This document shows, piece by piece, positions 1 to 7,467 of a DNA stretch of 64,000 nucleotides. The notes below the pieces were generated by a model. It saw only the letters and a program-made list of their open reading frames with translations, had not been told where the DNA came from and made no database searches. Made by a program: the position numbers and the translations under genes. Every line of letters begins with the position of its first letter. The stretch's first letter is position 1. The stretch is from positions 62,001 to 126,000 of the forward strand of contig JAHDCD010000003.1 of assembly GCA_020630095.1 (NCBI GenBank), written 5' to 3'. The stretch is from Rickettsiales bacterium. GTDB taxonomy: Bacteria > Pseudomonadota > Alphaproteobacteria > Rickettsiales > UBA8987.

Positions 1-106
1 TTGAAGATTCATGCTCGTGGTCATATTCTTCTAGTCTGTTGTTTTGTACTAATGCTACGCGCGTTTCATGATTGTGAGACGCGTCGATAAAGATTCTATC
101 AGTCAT
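1..106 (-). CDS. rne: Ribonuclease E, N-terminal fragment (runs off window)
   Basis: The first 35 codons of a minus-strand gene whose remainder lies left of the window. The translated start MTDRIFIDASHNHETRVALV, followed by NNRLEEYD, matches the opening of alphaproteobacterial RNase E/G, where a short beta-strand precedes the S1 RNA-binding domain. RNase E is the main endonuclease of mRNA decay and rRNA processing. The start at 106 is supported by AGGAG seven to eleven bases upstream on the minus strand. Only this part can be judged; RNase G is the alternative. Confidence 0.8.
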   Translation of the reverse strand, partial: MTDRIFIDASHNHETRVALVQNNRLEEYDHEHESS

Positions 107-128
107 TGATATCTCCTAACCCACACTT

Positions 129-200
129 GTCATCCCCCGACTTGATCGGGGGATCTCATAACGATATCTCGAAAAAGATTCCCGCTTTCGCGGGAATGAC
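129..200. repeat. Family-1 palindromic repeat (rne/trpC intergenic copy)
   Basis: A complete copy in the reverse orientation: GTCATCCCCC hairpin with the loop gacttgatc, a spacer, then a hairpin built on TTCCCGC/GCGGGAA, ending ATGAC. The element is closed by the short inverted repeat GTCAT/ATGAC. Same family as copies at 22940, 25939, 31596, 43798, 46769 and 63409. The remaining bases up to the trpC stop at 385 show nothing else I can support. Confidence 0.9.
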
Positions 201-384
201 AAAACATAGGTTTGTTTTGTTATAGTTTATGTTATGCTCGTGTTCTGATGCAGAATCTATCCGCGGCGAGAGAAATAATTATATTAATTTTATTATGTTT
301 TTCTCAAGTCCTATTCTGGGTCAGGACGAGCTGTTTCGTTACCCACTGCTTATGCAGTCCTTATATGAATATAGTTTAATTATC

Positions 385-1281
385 CTAAGTAAAGTCTTTT
401 ACCGCTTGGGCTATATTATCTTGGCGCATGAAATGCTCACCAATTAGAAAGCCGTAAATATCTGCCTCATTATATGAATCTATAATCTCGCGATTAGAAA
501 CGCCGCTTTCGCAAATGATTAATTTTTTATCTTTTGGAAATTCTTTTGTGAAAGAATTTCTATCTCGCTCGCTACGCGGAGCAAAATTGGTGGCTTCGGC
601 ACCGCTTTTGATAATATTTTCTTGTGAAAATATTATATCTGATGGGATTTTCTCTAACAGCCGTATTGATGTCATGGGATCTATTTCCATAGTTTTTAAG
701 TTACGATTGTTGATGCCTAGCAATGGCGAACTCATAACATCTAGCGCACGTTTTAGTTCTATTTCATCATGCACTTCAACTAAAACATCTAAATTCAACG
801 CATGTGCTGTGGCCTCTAGGCTAACCGCCTGTTCATCCGTTAAGCATGCCATGATTAGTAAAATAGCATCTGCGCCGATAGCACGCGCTTGCGTAACTTG
901 GTAGTCATCTACAATGAAATCTTTGCGGATAATTGGTAAATTACAGGCTCTTCTAGCTAATTGAATATTCTCGTTTCTTCCTTGGAAATATTTTTGATCC
1001 GTTAATACAGAAAGGCAAGTTGCACCACCCTCTTCATAGCTCAAAGCAATTTCTGATACGTTAAAATCTTCGCGTATTAAGCCTTTTGATGGGCTAGCTT
1101 TTTTGCATTCCGCAATTATTGCATTTTGCTTATTTGCAACCTTAGCTTGTAGTGCCTTGGTAAAACCTCTAACAGGGTTAGCTTTTTCGGCAAGCTTTTC
1201 TACTATAGACAAATGCATGAATTGCCTATCTACTTCAACTTGCTCTAGTTTATCCGCTACTATTTTATCTAATATTGACAA
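385..1281 (-). CDS. trpC: Indole-3-glycerol-phosphate synthase, with an in-frame palindromic insert
   Basis: Cytosolic TIM-barrel enzyme of tryptophan synthesis that closes the indole ring of CdRP to give indole-3-glycerol phosphate. Family motifs are visible: AECKKASPSKG near residue 57, the SVLTDQKYFQG stretch, PIIRKDFIVDDYQ, GINNRNLKTM and ICESGVS. At 298 aa it is about 30 residues longer than usual. The surplus sits between EKIP and KDKK (about residues 210-245), directly before the strand leading to the ESG motif, and coincides with nested DNA palindromes at 537-634. trpB and trpF lie elsewhere in the window, so the trp genes are not in one operon. Confidence 0.95.
   Translation of the reverse strand: MSILDKIVADKLEQVEVDRQFMHLSIVEKLAEKANPVRGFTKALQAKVANKQNAIIAECKKASPSKGLIREDFNVSEIALSYEEGGATCLSVLTDQKYFQGRNENIQLARRACNLPIIRKDFIVDDYQVTQARAIGADAILLIMACLTDEQAVSLEATAHALNLDVLVEVHDEIELKRALDVMSSPLLGINNRNLKTMEIDPMTSIRLLEKIPSDIIFSQENIIKSGAEATNFAPRSERDRNSFTKEFPKDKKLIICESGVSNREIIDSYNEADIYGFLIGEHFMRQDNIAQAVKDFT
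537..634. repeat. Palindromic insertion within trpC
   Basis: Three hairpins in about 100 bp inside the coding sequence: GAAATTCTTT/AAAGAATTTC (537-560, perfect 10-bp arms), GGTGGC-TTCG-GCACC (589-603) and AATATTTTC/GAAAATATT (613-634, perfect 9-bp arms). Between them is a CTCGCTCGCTACGCGGAG stretch. It matches the residues that are surplus relative to ordinary TrpC and keeps the frame open. It is unlike families 1 and 2 in sequence, so I treat it as a separate element type. Confidence 0.75.
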
Positions 1282-1309
1282 ATTACCTCAGTACACTTAT
1301 AGGTTGAGT

Positions 1310-1405
1310 ATGCTTAACTTTGCAATCGCGGTATCGCTAATTGCTTTGAGTCCAGTTCTACTTATTATCTACTTAAGTTTCAAGCTTACAAACAAGAAAG
1401 GATAA
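1310..1405 (+). CDS. Possible 31-aa single-TM peptide or remnant of a sugar transferase
   Basis: An open frame MLNFAIAVSLIALSPVLLII, then YLSFKLTNKKG and stop. It is one hydrophobic helix followed by a basic tail. The pattern SP-(L/V)LLI then (F/I)KLT resembles the membrane anchor at the start of bacterial sugar (undecaprenyl-phosphate glycosyl) transferases, which would continue GPVFF. Here it stops at once. No clear ribosome-binding site is present. It may be a real small membrane protein, a decayed 5' fragment, or chance. Confidence 0.2.
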   Translation: MLNFAIAVSLIALSPVLLIIYLSFKLTNKKG

Positions 1406-1410
1406 TTGAC

Positions 1411-2847
1411 ATGCATGCGCTTTGCAATATAAGTGCGTGCATGACTAATAATACATATGATTTAGTGGTAATTGGCGGTGGTCCAGCAGGTTATGTTGGT
1501 GCAATAAAAGCGGCTCAACTTGGAATGAAAGTTGCGTGCGTTGAAAAGCGCGGTTCTCTTGGTGGAACGTGCTTGAATGTAGGTTGTATCCCATCTAAGG
1601 CCTTATTACATTCATCTGAGTTATTTGAGCAAGCTAAGCATGGCGAGGCTCATGGTATTTGCGGTACTATTAAGCTTGATTGGGATAAAATGCGCGGTCG
1701 TAAGGACGAAGTTGTTAAAACTTTAACGCAAGGTATTGAAGGTTTATTCAAGAAAAATAAGGTAGATTATATTATCGGTCACGGCATTGTGATGGGTAAA
1801 GGTGAAGTTGCAGTTAAGAAAGAAAAAGGTGCGCCTGAATCTCTTAAAACTAAGAATATTATGATAGCAACGGGTTCATCTGTTATTGATTTACCTAATG
1901 TTGAAATTGATGAAGAGCGTATCGTTTCATCTACTGGCGCGTTAGAACTTAAAGAAGTTCCTAAAAAGCTTACTGTTATTGGTGGTGGCGTTATTGGGCT
2001 TGAGCTTGGCTCTGTTTACCGCAGATTAGGTGCTGAGGTTGAAGTTATTGAATTCCTTGATGGTATTATTCCAGGGAATGATAAGGACGTTAGAAAACAA
2101 TTCCAGAAGATACTTGAGAAGCAAGGTATTACGTTCAAATTATCTACTAAAGTTACTGGCGCTGCCGTTAAAGGTAAGCAAGTTGAGATTGTTACCGAGG
2201 ATGCGAAAGGTGGTAACGAGCAGAAATCTAAGAGCGATGTTGTATTAGTTGCTATCGGTAGAAAGCCAAATACGCACAATCTTGGACTTTCTGAAGCTAA
2301 GATTGAAATGACTGAGCGTGGCAGAATCAAAGTTGATACTCACTTCCGTACGAATGTTGAAGGTGTTTATGCAGTTGGTGACGTTATTGACGGCCCTATG
2401 CTTGCACATAAGGCTGAGGAAGATGCAGTAGCAGCGGTTGAAATTATGGCGGGGCAAGCTGGTCATGTTGATTATGACTTAGTACCTGCAGTTATTTATA
2501 CGCATCCTGAAGTGGCAACTATCGGTAAAACTGAAGATGCCTTAAAAGAAGCTGGCGCAGCTTACAAGGTTGGTAAATTCCCGTTCATGGCAAACTCACG
2601 CGCGCGCACAATGGGCGAAAGCGATGGTTTTGTTAAGTTACTAGCTGATAAAAATACTGATGAAGTACTTGGCGTTCACATTATTGGGCCACAAGCTGGT
2701 ACAATTATTGCGGAAGCAGCAACGGCTATGACATATAAGGCGGCATCTGAAGATATTGCACGTATTTGCCATTCTCACCCAGACCTTAACGAGGCGGTTA
2801 AAGAAGCGGCTAATATAACAGCCTTCGGCAAGCCAATTAACATGTAG
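1411..2847 (+). CDS. lpdA: Dihydrolipoyl dehydrogenase (E3), 2-oxoglutarate dehydrogenase type
   Basis: FAD flavoprotein that reoxidises dihydrolipoyl groups of 2-oxoacid dehydrogenase complexes, passing electrons to NAD. The FAD-binding motif VVIGGGPAGYVGAIKAAQLG is followed by the redox-active disulfide GGTCLNVGCIPSKALL, an NAD-binding VIGGGVIGLELGS near residue 190 and the C-terminal HSHPDLNEA with the catalytic His. The TCLNVGC form is that of the OGDH-associated E3; a second copy at 55630 has ICLNWGC. Start: AAAGGA eight bases before ATG 1411 supports 1411. The alternative ATG at 1441 gives a more usual N-terminus but lacks a ribosome-binding site. Confidence 0.95.
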   Translation: MHALCNISACMTNNTYDLVVIGGGPAGYVGAIKAAQLGMKVACVEKRGSLGGTCLNVGCIPSKALLHSSELFEQAKHGEAHGICGTIKLDWDKMRGRKDEVVKTLTQGIEGLFKKNKVDYIIGHGIVMGKGEVAVKKEKGAPESLKTKNIMIATGSSVIDLPNVEIDEERIVSSTGALELKEVPKKLTVIGGGVIGLELGSVYRRLGAEVEVIEFLDGIIPGNDKDVRKQFQKILEKQGITFKLSTKVTGAAVKGKQVEIVTEDAKGGNEQKSKSDVVLVAIGRKPNTHNLGLSEAKIEMTERGRIKVDTHFRTNVEGVYAVGDVIDGPMLAHKAEEDAVAAVEIMAGQAGHVDYDLVPAVIYTHPEVATIGKTEDALKEAGAAYKVGKFPFMANSRARTMGESDGFVKLLADKNTDEVLGVHIIGPQAGTIIAEAATAMTYKAASEDIARICHSHPDLNEAVKEAANITAFGKPINM

Positions 2848-2849
2848 GT

Positions 2850-3305
2850 TAGCAGAACTAGCGGATTAGCAGAACTGGCAGAACTAGCTTTAAGAGTTAT
2901 CTCTGTTTACTTTACCTATGAAGGCGTTAAGTAACTTGACAACTTCTTCTGATAATTTAAAGAGCCCTGAATGATTTTGAGTTTCAATTAAATTTACTCT
3001 GTGTGCAATTAACAGTTGAGTTTGCAACTCGTATAATGAACCTCTAGCAATAATTAGGAATTTAAGAAGGTCTTTATATCCTGACCTTCCCTTTCCTTCT
3101 GCAATATTTGAAGGAACTGATAAGGAACATCTTACTATCTGATCTTTAAAGCTGTATTCACCTTTTGGAAAATTTTTACATTCGAGATAAACTTGTTCAC
3201 TTAAATCTACAGCCTTTTTCCAAACAATTAAATCTTTGTACAATACAATTTTACTCATCTAAATTGCTAGTTCTGCTATTACTGCCAGATCTGCTAGTTC
3301 TGCTA
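2850..3305. mobile_element. Inverted-repeat-bounded cassette carrying a four-helix-bundle gene
   Basis: Two arms of about 39 bp frame a single gene. The left arm 2850-2888 reads TAGCAGAACTAGC, a short spacer, then TAGCAGAAC-TGGCAGAAC-TAGC. The right arm 3266-3305 is an imperfect reverse complement made of the same word. The gene stop (2890) abuts the left arm and its start (3258) lies seven bases from the right arm. The right arm contains the virB9 stop codon (3303-3305). The arrangement resembles the intervening sequences of bacterial 23S rRNA genes, which are stem-bounded and encode proteins of this family, but here it sits between protein genes. Mobility is inference. Confidence 0.6.
2890..3258 (-). 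CDS. Four-helix-bundle protein (23S rRNA intervening-sequence type)
   Basis: 122 aa. The opening YKDLIVWKKAVDLSEQVY and the central SVPSNIAEGKGR are the hallmark motifs of the four-helix-bundle family first named from proteins encoded in 23S rRNA intervening sequences and related to the Avd accessory protein of diversity-generating retroelements. Members form small oligomeric helical bundles and can bind nucleic acid; the biochemical role is unsettled. The predicted fold is four amphipathic helices without membrane segments. It is transcribed from the minus strand between the long inverted arms listed at 2850-3305. No reverse transcriptase or variable repeat is visible nearby, so a DGR role is not supported. 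Confidence 0.85.
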   Translation of the reverse strand: MSKIVLYKDLIVWKKAVDLSEQVYLECKNFPKGEYSFKDQIVRCSLSVPSNIAEGKGRSGYKDLLKFLIIARGSLYELQTQLLIAHRVNLIETQNHSGLFKLSEEVVKLLNAFIGKVNRDNS

Positions 3306-4118
3306 TAACTCCACTATATTCTTTTTGTATTTCTTTGGTCTTTCCAAAGGTTTAGATTCATTAAATACACAGGTTACGTATTCACCATTACGAAGCGTAT
3401 ATTGGCTAGCAACCCTTTCAACAACTATATAATCACCTTCAACGCGGTAATTAACTATGGTTTCTACGCCATCATAGCCGATATCATATATAGCGGGAAT
3501 TTCAGCATTCCTATCCGCAAATTGCATGTAAGTAAATGTGCCATCATCAAAGATTTTAGATGGAGCGTTAAACTTATGCCCTGAAAGAGTATAATTATAG
3601 TTTAACTTATTTCTCTGATTCTGCTCTAAGAAGCCAATTTCTTCCTGCGCGGTATCGCCAAAATTTACAATTCCTGCATCAACAGATGTTCCACCAATTA
3701 TTGCGCCATCAGATGTATCTACGTATCTAAAGTCGATAGCTAATGATATCTCTTCATCTCGGATACCCTCAGCTTCTTCAGCGTATAATTCAAACAAGTA
3801 TGTACGCTTGTTTGTTATAATGGTCATGTTTGTGGTAGCATCCCTATCAACGGGCTTTAGGAATATTTTATTAACTGCAGGAACAATACTCCAACCAGTT
3901 GAATCCCCCATTAAAATGTTTGTTATAGATTCATTCTTTTCAAAGTTAATTGCAGACTGATATCTGTAATGACCTGTAAAAATATACACTTCTTTGGGAC
4001 GATATACGAAAAAGCGAATACGCGGATCTGCTGGGTCTGACTGAGGATATTGAATTGCCAACGCACCTTCTGCGCCTAACAAAAGAAATATAATAAATAT
4101 TTTAACTAAAAGTCTCAT
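3303..4118 (-). CDS. virB9: Type IV secretion protein VirB9
   Basis: 271 aa with a signal peptide (hydrophobic LVKIFIIFLLLGAEGALA) and the VirB9/TrbG pattern near the mature start, DPRIRFFVYRPKEVYIFTGH. A central beta-rich domain and a C-terminal region follow, with YNYTLSG and FDDGTFTYMQF typical of the VirB10-contacting part. VirB9 is the periplasmic/outer-membrane component of the T4SS core. It follows virB8 by 22 bp and the pilin-like gene, so all three are probably co-transcribed. No virB10, virB11 or virD4 follows; in Rickettsiales the vir genes are scattered and virB8/B9 duplicated, so this may be a secondary copy. Confidence 0.9.
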   Translation of the reverse strand: MRLLVKIFIIFLLLGAEGALAIQYPQSDPADPRIRFFVYRPKEVYIFTGHYRYQSAINFEKNESITNILMGDSTGWSIVPAVNKIFLKPVDRDATTNMTIITNKRTYLFELYAEEAEGIRDEEISLAIDFRYVDTSDGAIIGGTSVDAGIVNFGDTAQEEIGFLEQNQRNKLNYNYTLSGHKFNAPSKIFDDGTFTYMQFADRNAEIPAIYDIGYDGVETIVNYRVEGDYIVVERVASQYTLRNGEYVTCVFNESKPLERPKKYKKNIVEL

Positions 4119-4140
4119 TTATAGTATTTTTAACTTATGA

Positions 4141-5031
4141 TTAATTACCGCCGGCTATTTGCTTAACTTCATACTTGGTAACCTTAAATTCAAATGGCAC
4201 AAACCTTTTAATAGATTCATCGTACTTAATATCTGTAGCTATATAATCTATTGTAGCGCGGTATCTAACTGTCACTTTTTTAGTTTGTGAAATTTCAATA
4301 GCATCGAAATCCATGTAAGCGGTGTAAGCTCTTTTTTGCACCTCTTCATATTCATAGCTAGTTGATGCGGCTTCAATTGCAATATCTAAAATAGATTTAT
4401 CCTCATAGATATTATTATCGATTAACTGATATGAATACGGAACTATTTCAATCTCGCGCTTTATCTTTGTACGATATTTAAGCTTATAACTATTAGGATT
4501 GCGGACATCTATTAGCTCATCATATTTGACCAAAATGTCGTCAGAAGTATAATCTTCTATCATTTTTCTATTGGTCTTTAATAGTTCAAAATTACGCTTA
4601 TGATTATACTCTTCAAAGGCCTTAATGAATAATTTTAAGTATGCGCCATGAACCGAATAGTTTGCAGCAAGGTCGTTATCCGTTGAGTCTGTTAATGACT
4701 CAATAGAAGGGCTGAACTTTACAGAGTCTTCAATATCAACGTAAACAAACATTGTTTTATTTAAGTCTGCAACAGACTTAAATGCCAAGTTACCAACTAT
4801 TAACATGCATATAATTGATATAATCGCGAAGAGCATTAAATATGAACGCTCCGAGGTTATACTTGTATATATGTCTGAATAGAACTCGTTAACATCTCTA
4901 AAATAATTGCCAGACTCTATATCCTCAGCGATTTCATCATAAAACTCTTTTTGCTCGCGCTCTTCTTCGGTTAGATGAGCATACTCATCTAATATCCGTT
5001 TTTCCTCCTTTCTTTTCTTTGAAAAAAACAA
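4141..5031 (-). CDS. virB8: Type IV secretion protein VirB8
   Basis: 296 aa. A charged cytosolic N-terminus of about 70 residues leads into one transmembrane helix (LMLFAIISIICMLIVGNLAF), followed by a periplasmic domain with the NTF2-like VirB8 pattern. Late in the protein the VRYRATIDYIATDI strand and PFEFKVTKYEV close the domain. VirB8 is the assembly factor of the T4SS inner-membrane complex. The N-terminal extension is longer than in common VirB8 proteins (about 230-240 aa). It is separated by 2 bp from the upstream pilin-like gene and by 22 bp from virB9. Confidence 0.9.
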   Translation of the reverse strand: MFFSKKRKEEKRILDEYAHLTEEEREQKEFYDEIAEDIESGNYFRDVNEFYSDIYTSITSERSYLMLFAIISIICMLIVGNLAFKSVADLNKTMFVYVDIEDSVKFSPSIESLTDSTDNDLAANYSVHGAYLKLFIKAFEEYNHKRNFELLKTNRKMIEDYTSDDILVKYDELIDVRNPNSYKLKYRTKIKREIEIVPYSYQLIDNNIYEDKSILDIAIEAASTSYEYEEVQKRAYTAYMDFDAIEISQTKKVTVRYRATIDYIATDIKYDESIKRFVPFEFKVTKYEVKQIAGGN

Positions 5032-5033
5032 AC

Positions 5034-5816
5034 TTATAAACCTAGTCTAATACGAATTGGGCAGTTGGCCTCTGTACCAGTTGTATCTTCATTGATAACG
5101 TACTGAACTAAGTTACCCGCTTCATCAGTTAAGCATAGCTCGTTAGTAACTGGAGAAGGTTCACCTATGCCATCTTTGATTTCTCTGTAACCACCTTGGA
5201 TAACACGAACTGAACCAGAAAGCGGTAAGCCATCATCAATTTTATCATCTACGAATTGTGATTCAAAACCTGAAAGGCCATCGCCCCACGTGCCGTCATC
5301 TGAAATGTAAGTTTCGTTCTCTTCTTGGAATGAAGCTGCAACACCTAAGCCGTAATAGTTTCTTTTACGCTCAGAGAAAATTGTAAGACCACCTCTATCA
5401 AGTACTGTCGGTAATACTGAATTGATTGATGATGCATCGCCTACTAATTCAGATTGGTATAGGTGTAAAAATGTTTGCGAAGCTTCACCTTCTAGGTGAA
5501 CATCACCTTCTAGAACTCCGTCGCCGTCGCCGTTTTTAACTTCGTTAATGCCATCCCATGATGTTTCGCCGAAATAGCGCGTTGCACGCGGTGTATCACC
5601 TGGTAAGCCGTTATATTTTGAACGGAATGCCGAGATAGCGATATCAAGATCTTTTAATTGTGTTATTTGCTTTTGTAAGCGACCTTGTTGTATTAAAGAT
5701 TGTCCGTAAAGAACACCTGTAACTATTAGGCCGATTAGAACTAATACTATTGATAATTCTACTAAAGTAAAACCTGCTTGGTTTTCCTTTTGATTTAATT
5801 TGATTTGTGTTTTCAT
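5034..5816 (-). CDS. Type IV pilin-like / pseudopilin protein
   Basis: 260 aa from the ATG at 5816. The prepilin peptidase site is clear: a basic leader ending QAG, then FTLVELSIVLVLIGLIVTGV, the methylated-Phe/Glu5 hydrophobic helix. A large globular region follows with a repeated Gly/Asp motif (GDTPRATRYFG, NGDGDGVLEGD) and a Cys pair near the C-terminus (ELCLTDEAG and TEANCPIRI) that could form the pilin disulfide loop. It is first in an operon with virB8 and virB9, an odd partner because the two systems are unrelated. A GTG at 5855 would add 13 residues but lacks support. Divergent from ribE. Confidence 0.8.
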   Translation of the reverse strand: MKTQIKLNQKENQAGFTLVELSIVLVLIGLIVTGVLYGQSLIQQGRLQKQITQLKDLDIAISAFRSKYNGLPGDTPRATRYFGETSWDGINEVKNGDGDGVLEGDVHLEGEASQTFLHLYQSELVGDASSINSVLPTVLDRGGLTIFSERKRNYYGLGVAASFQEENETYISDDGTWGDGLSGFESQFVDDKIDDGLPLSGSVRVIQGGYREIKDGIGEPSPVTNELCLTDEAGNLVQYVINEDTTGTEANCPIRIRLGL

Positions 5817-5866
5817 GTCTATTTTATTATTTTGGTAAAGTATAAATGTAAACACTAAAAGAGATA

Positions 5867-6454
5867 ATGTTCACAGGAATTATAAAAGGCTTAGGCACAG
5901 TTAAAGAAATTGAGAACTATGATGGCGGAATTCGCATGGTTATTGCATCGCCATTTAGCTTTGTACCAAACGATATTGGTGCATCTATAGCATGCAATGG
6001 CGCATGTATGACAGTAGTTAAATATGATGGCGGTGATTTTAAGATAGATATATCTAATGAATCGCTTGATAAGACAACAATTAGCGCATGGGTTATAGGC
6101 GATAAAATTAATCTTGAACGTGCAACAAAGGTTGGCGATGAACTTGGTGGACATATCGTTACAGGGCATGTAGATGCTACGGCAACCTTGGCTGAAGTTG
6201 AGGAATTATCTGATAATAAAAAGCTTACGTTTGAGGTTGATAATTATCATAAAAAATTTGTAGCTAAGAAAGGCTCTGTTACGCTTAATGGCGTTTCGTT
6301 AACAGTTAATGAAGTTGATGATAATAGATTTAGCGTAAACCTTGTACCACATACTTTACAAGAAACTAACTTAGGAAATTTAGCTGTTAGTGATAGAATT
6401 AACTTTGAAATTGATATTCTAGCGCGCTACGTTGAGCGTTTACAGACTGCTTAG
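5867..6454 (+). CDS. ribE: Riboflavin synthase, alpha subunit
   Basis: 195 aa. Dismutates two 6,7-dimethyl-8-ribityllumazine molecules to riboflavin. The MFTGII N-terminus, essential for catalysis, is present, and there are two internally similar lumazine-binding barrels: VKEIENYDGG to about residue 95, then GGHIVTGHVDATAT onward with SVTLNGVSLTVN. Length is normal. It is divergent from the pilin/virB operon with about 50 bp between starts. Linkage of riboflavin genes with vir genes is known in Wolbachia and relatives, and the proximity here echoes that. Confidence 0.95.
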   Translation: MFTGIIKGLGTVKEIENYDGGIRMVIASPFSFVPNDIGASIACNGACMTVVKYDGGDFKIDISNESLDKTTISAWVIGDKINLERATKVGDELGGHIVTGHVDATATLAEVEELSDNKKLTFEVDNYHKKFVAKKGSVTLNGVSLTVNEVDDNRFSVNLVPHTLQETNLGNLAVSDRINFEIDILARYVERLQTA

Positions 6455-6552
6455 TTTAAGTACGGTGTATGTTTTATTTCTTCTAACCTTCTACCAAACG
6501 TGACTTCATCAATTTTAGGGCTGAAACCTAATAAGTTTCTTTTAGCGTTAAA

Positions 6553-7428
6553 TTAATTAGATAAGCCGTTAAAGGGTGATTTTCCTTCCTCCTCGGCTAC
6601 TAATGAAGGCCTTTGTGCAGGTAGTGAATCTTTATAAACCTTGGTACTAGCTAATAAAGCATCAATATTATCTGCTATATGACTTATTACCTCACCAATA
6701 TCATAGGCATGCATTACCTCTTTAACATGATCATATAGGTCATCCGGATACTCAAATTCCATATCTCCAAAGCTTTCATTTGACAGCCTATATTTATAAA
6801 ATTGAAAACTCCCATTCTCTTCTCTTTTTTCTATAGAAAAGCGGAATTCATTCTCGCCTTTATCCGATATCTCAAATACCCCCCCTTTAACACTTGGTTT
6901 TTTTCCGTATGTGAATGTTTCCATTTCTGCATGCACTATTTGATAACCATACTCTGCAGCATAACTGGTAATAAAGTCTGGGCATTCAATCTTCTCTTTT
7001 GATACTGATCCATGACTTTTATTAAGAGCAGTCATCTTTTTCTTATATTGAGGAGTTTCGCGCAACATCTCATCAGGCTTTGCGACATCATATATATTGT
7101 ATAAAAAATCCTTTAACCCAGAATCATGAGTACTATCTACAACCATTGCCAAAAATTGCTTTTTATCTCGTGATGAGCAAATTTCACCATCTGTACCTAA
7201 AAGCTTAAACTTCGGCATATTTCTAAGGTCTGAATCGGGAATTATTCTTATATTATAATCAGTATTAGCACCCATATTAAAATTAAAATTAATCTCTGCA
7301 ACCAAAAGGCCAACTCTGCCTATTTGCTCTGTAGTAACGCTAACCTGCAAATCTGCTACACCTAATAACATTGCCACAGCTTCTAAATCTGGCGGACATT
7401 GAATAGCTTCTGTTTGAATTTTAGACAT
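6553..7428 (-). CDS. Unknown 291-aa protein, possibly shortened at its C-terminus
   Basis: No family recognised. The protein is acidic, soluble, with no signal peptide or membrane helix, and has mixed beta-rich segments (VGLLVAEINFNFNMG, NEFRFSIEKREENGSFQFYK) and a helical C-terminal part (YDHVKEVMHAYDIGEVISHIADNIDALLAS broken across residues 235-265). It is a monocistronic minus-strand gene between ribE and rnhB. Continuing in the same frame past its stop (6553-6555), a further 33 codons stay open to 6451 and read like coding sequence (KRNLLGFSPKIDEVTFGRRL). This suggests the current stop may be a recent nonsense change or a suppressible stop. Confidence 0.6.
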   Translation of the reverse strand: MSKIQTEAIQCPPDLEAVAMLLGVADLQVSVTTEQIGRVGLLVAEINFNFNMGANTDYNIRIIPDSDLRNMPKFKLLGTDGEICSSRDKKQFLAMVVDSTHDSGLKDFLYNIYDVAKPDEMLRETPQYKKKMTALNKSHGSVSKEKIECPDFITSYAAEYGYQIVHAEMETFTYGKKPSVKGGVFEISDKGENEFRFSIEKREENGSFQFYKYRLSNESFGDMEFEYPDDLYDHVKEVMHAYDIGEVISHIADNIDALLASTKVYKDSLPAQRPSLVAEEEGKSPFNGLSN

Positions 7429-7467
7429 ATTTGCATTTTAACTAAGTAGTGTTAAGGAAAAGTTAAG

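Noticed and set aside
229-447. Open frame of 72 codons overlapping the end of trpC
   Set aside because: Cys/Ser/Phe-rich composition without a ribosome-binding site, overlapping a certain gene on the opposite strand.
2890-3258. Accessory variability determinant of a diversity-generating retroelement
   Set aside because: The family matches, but no reverse transcriptase gene and no template/variable repeat pair is present nearby.
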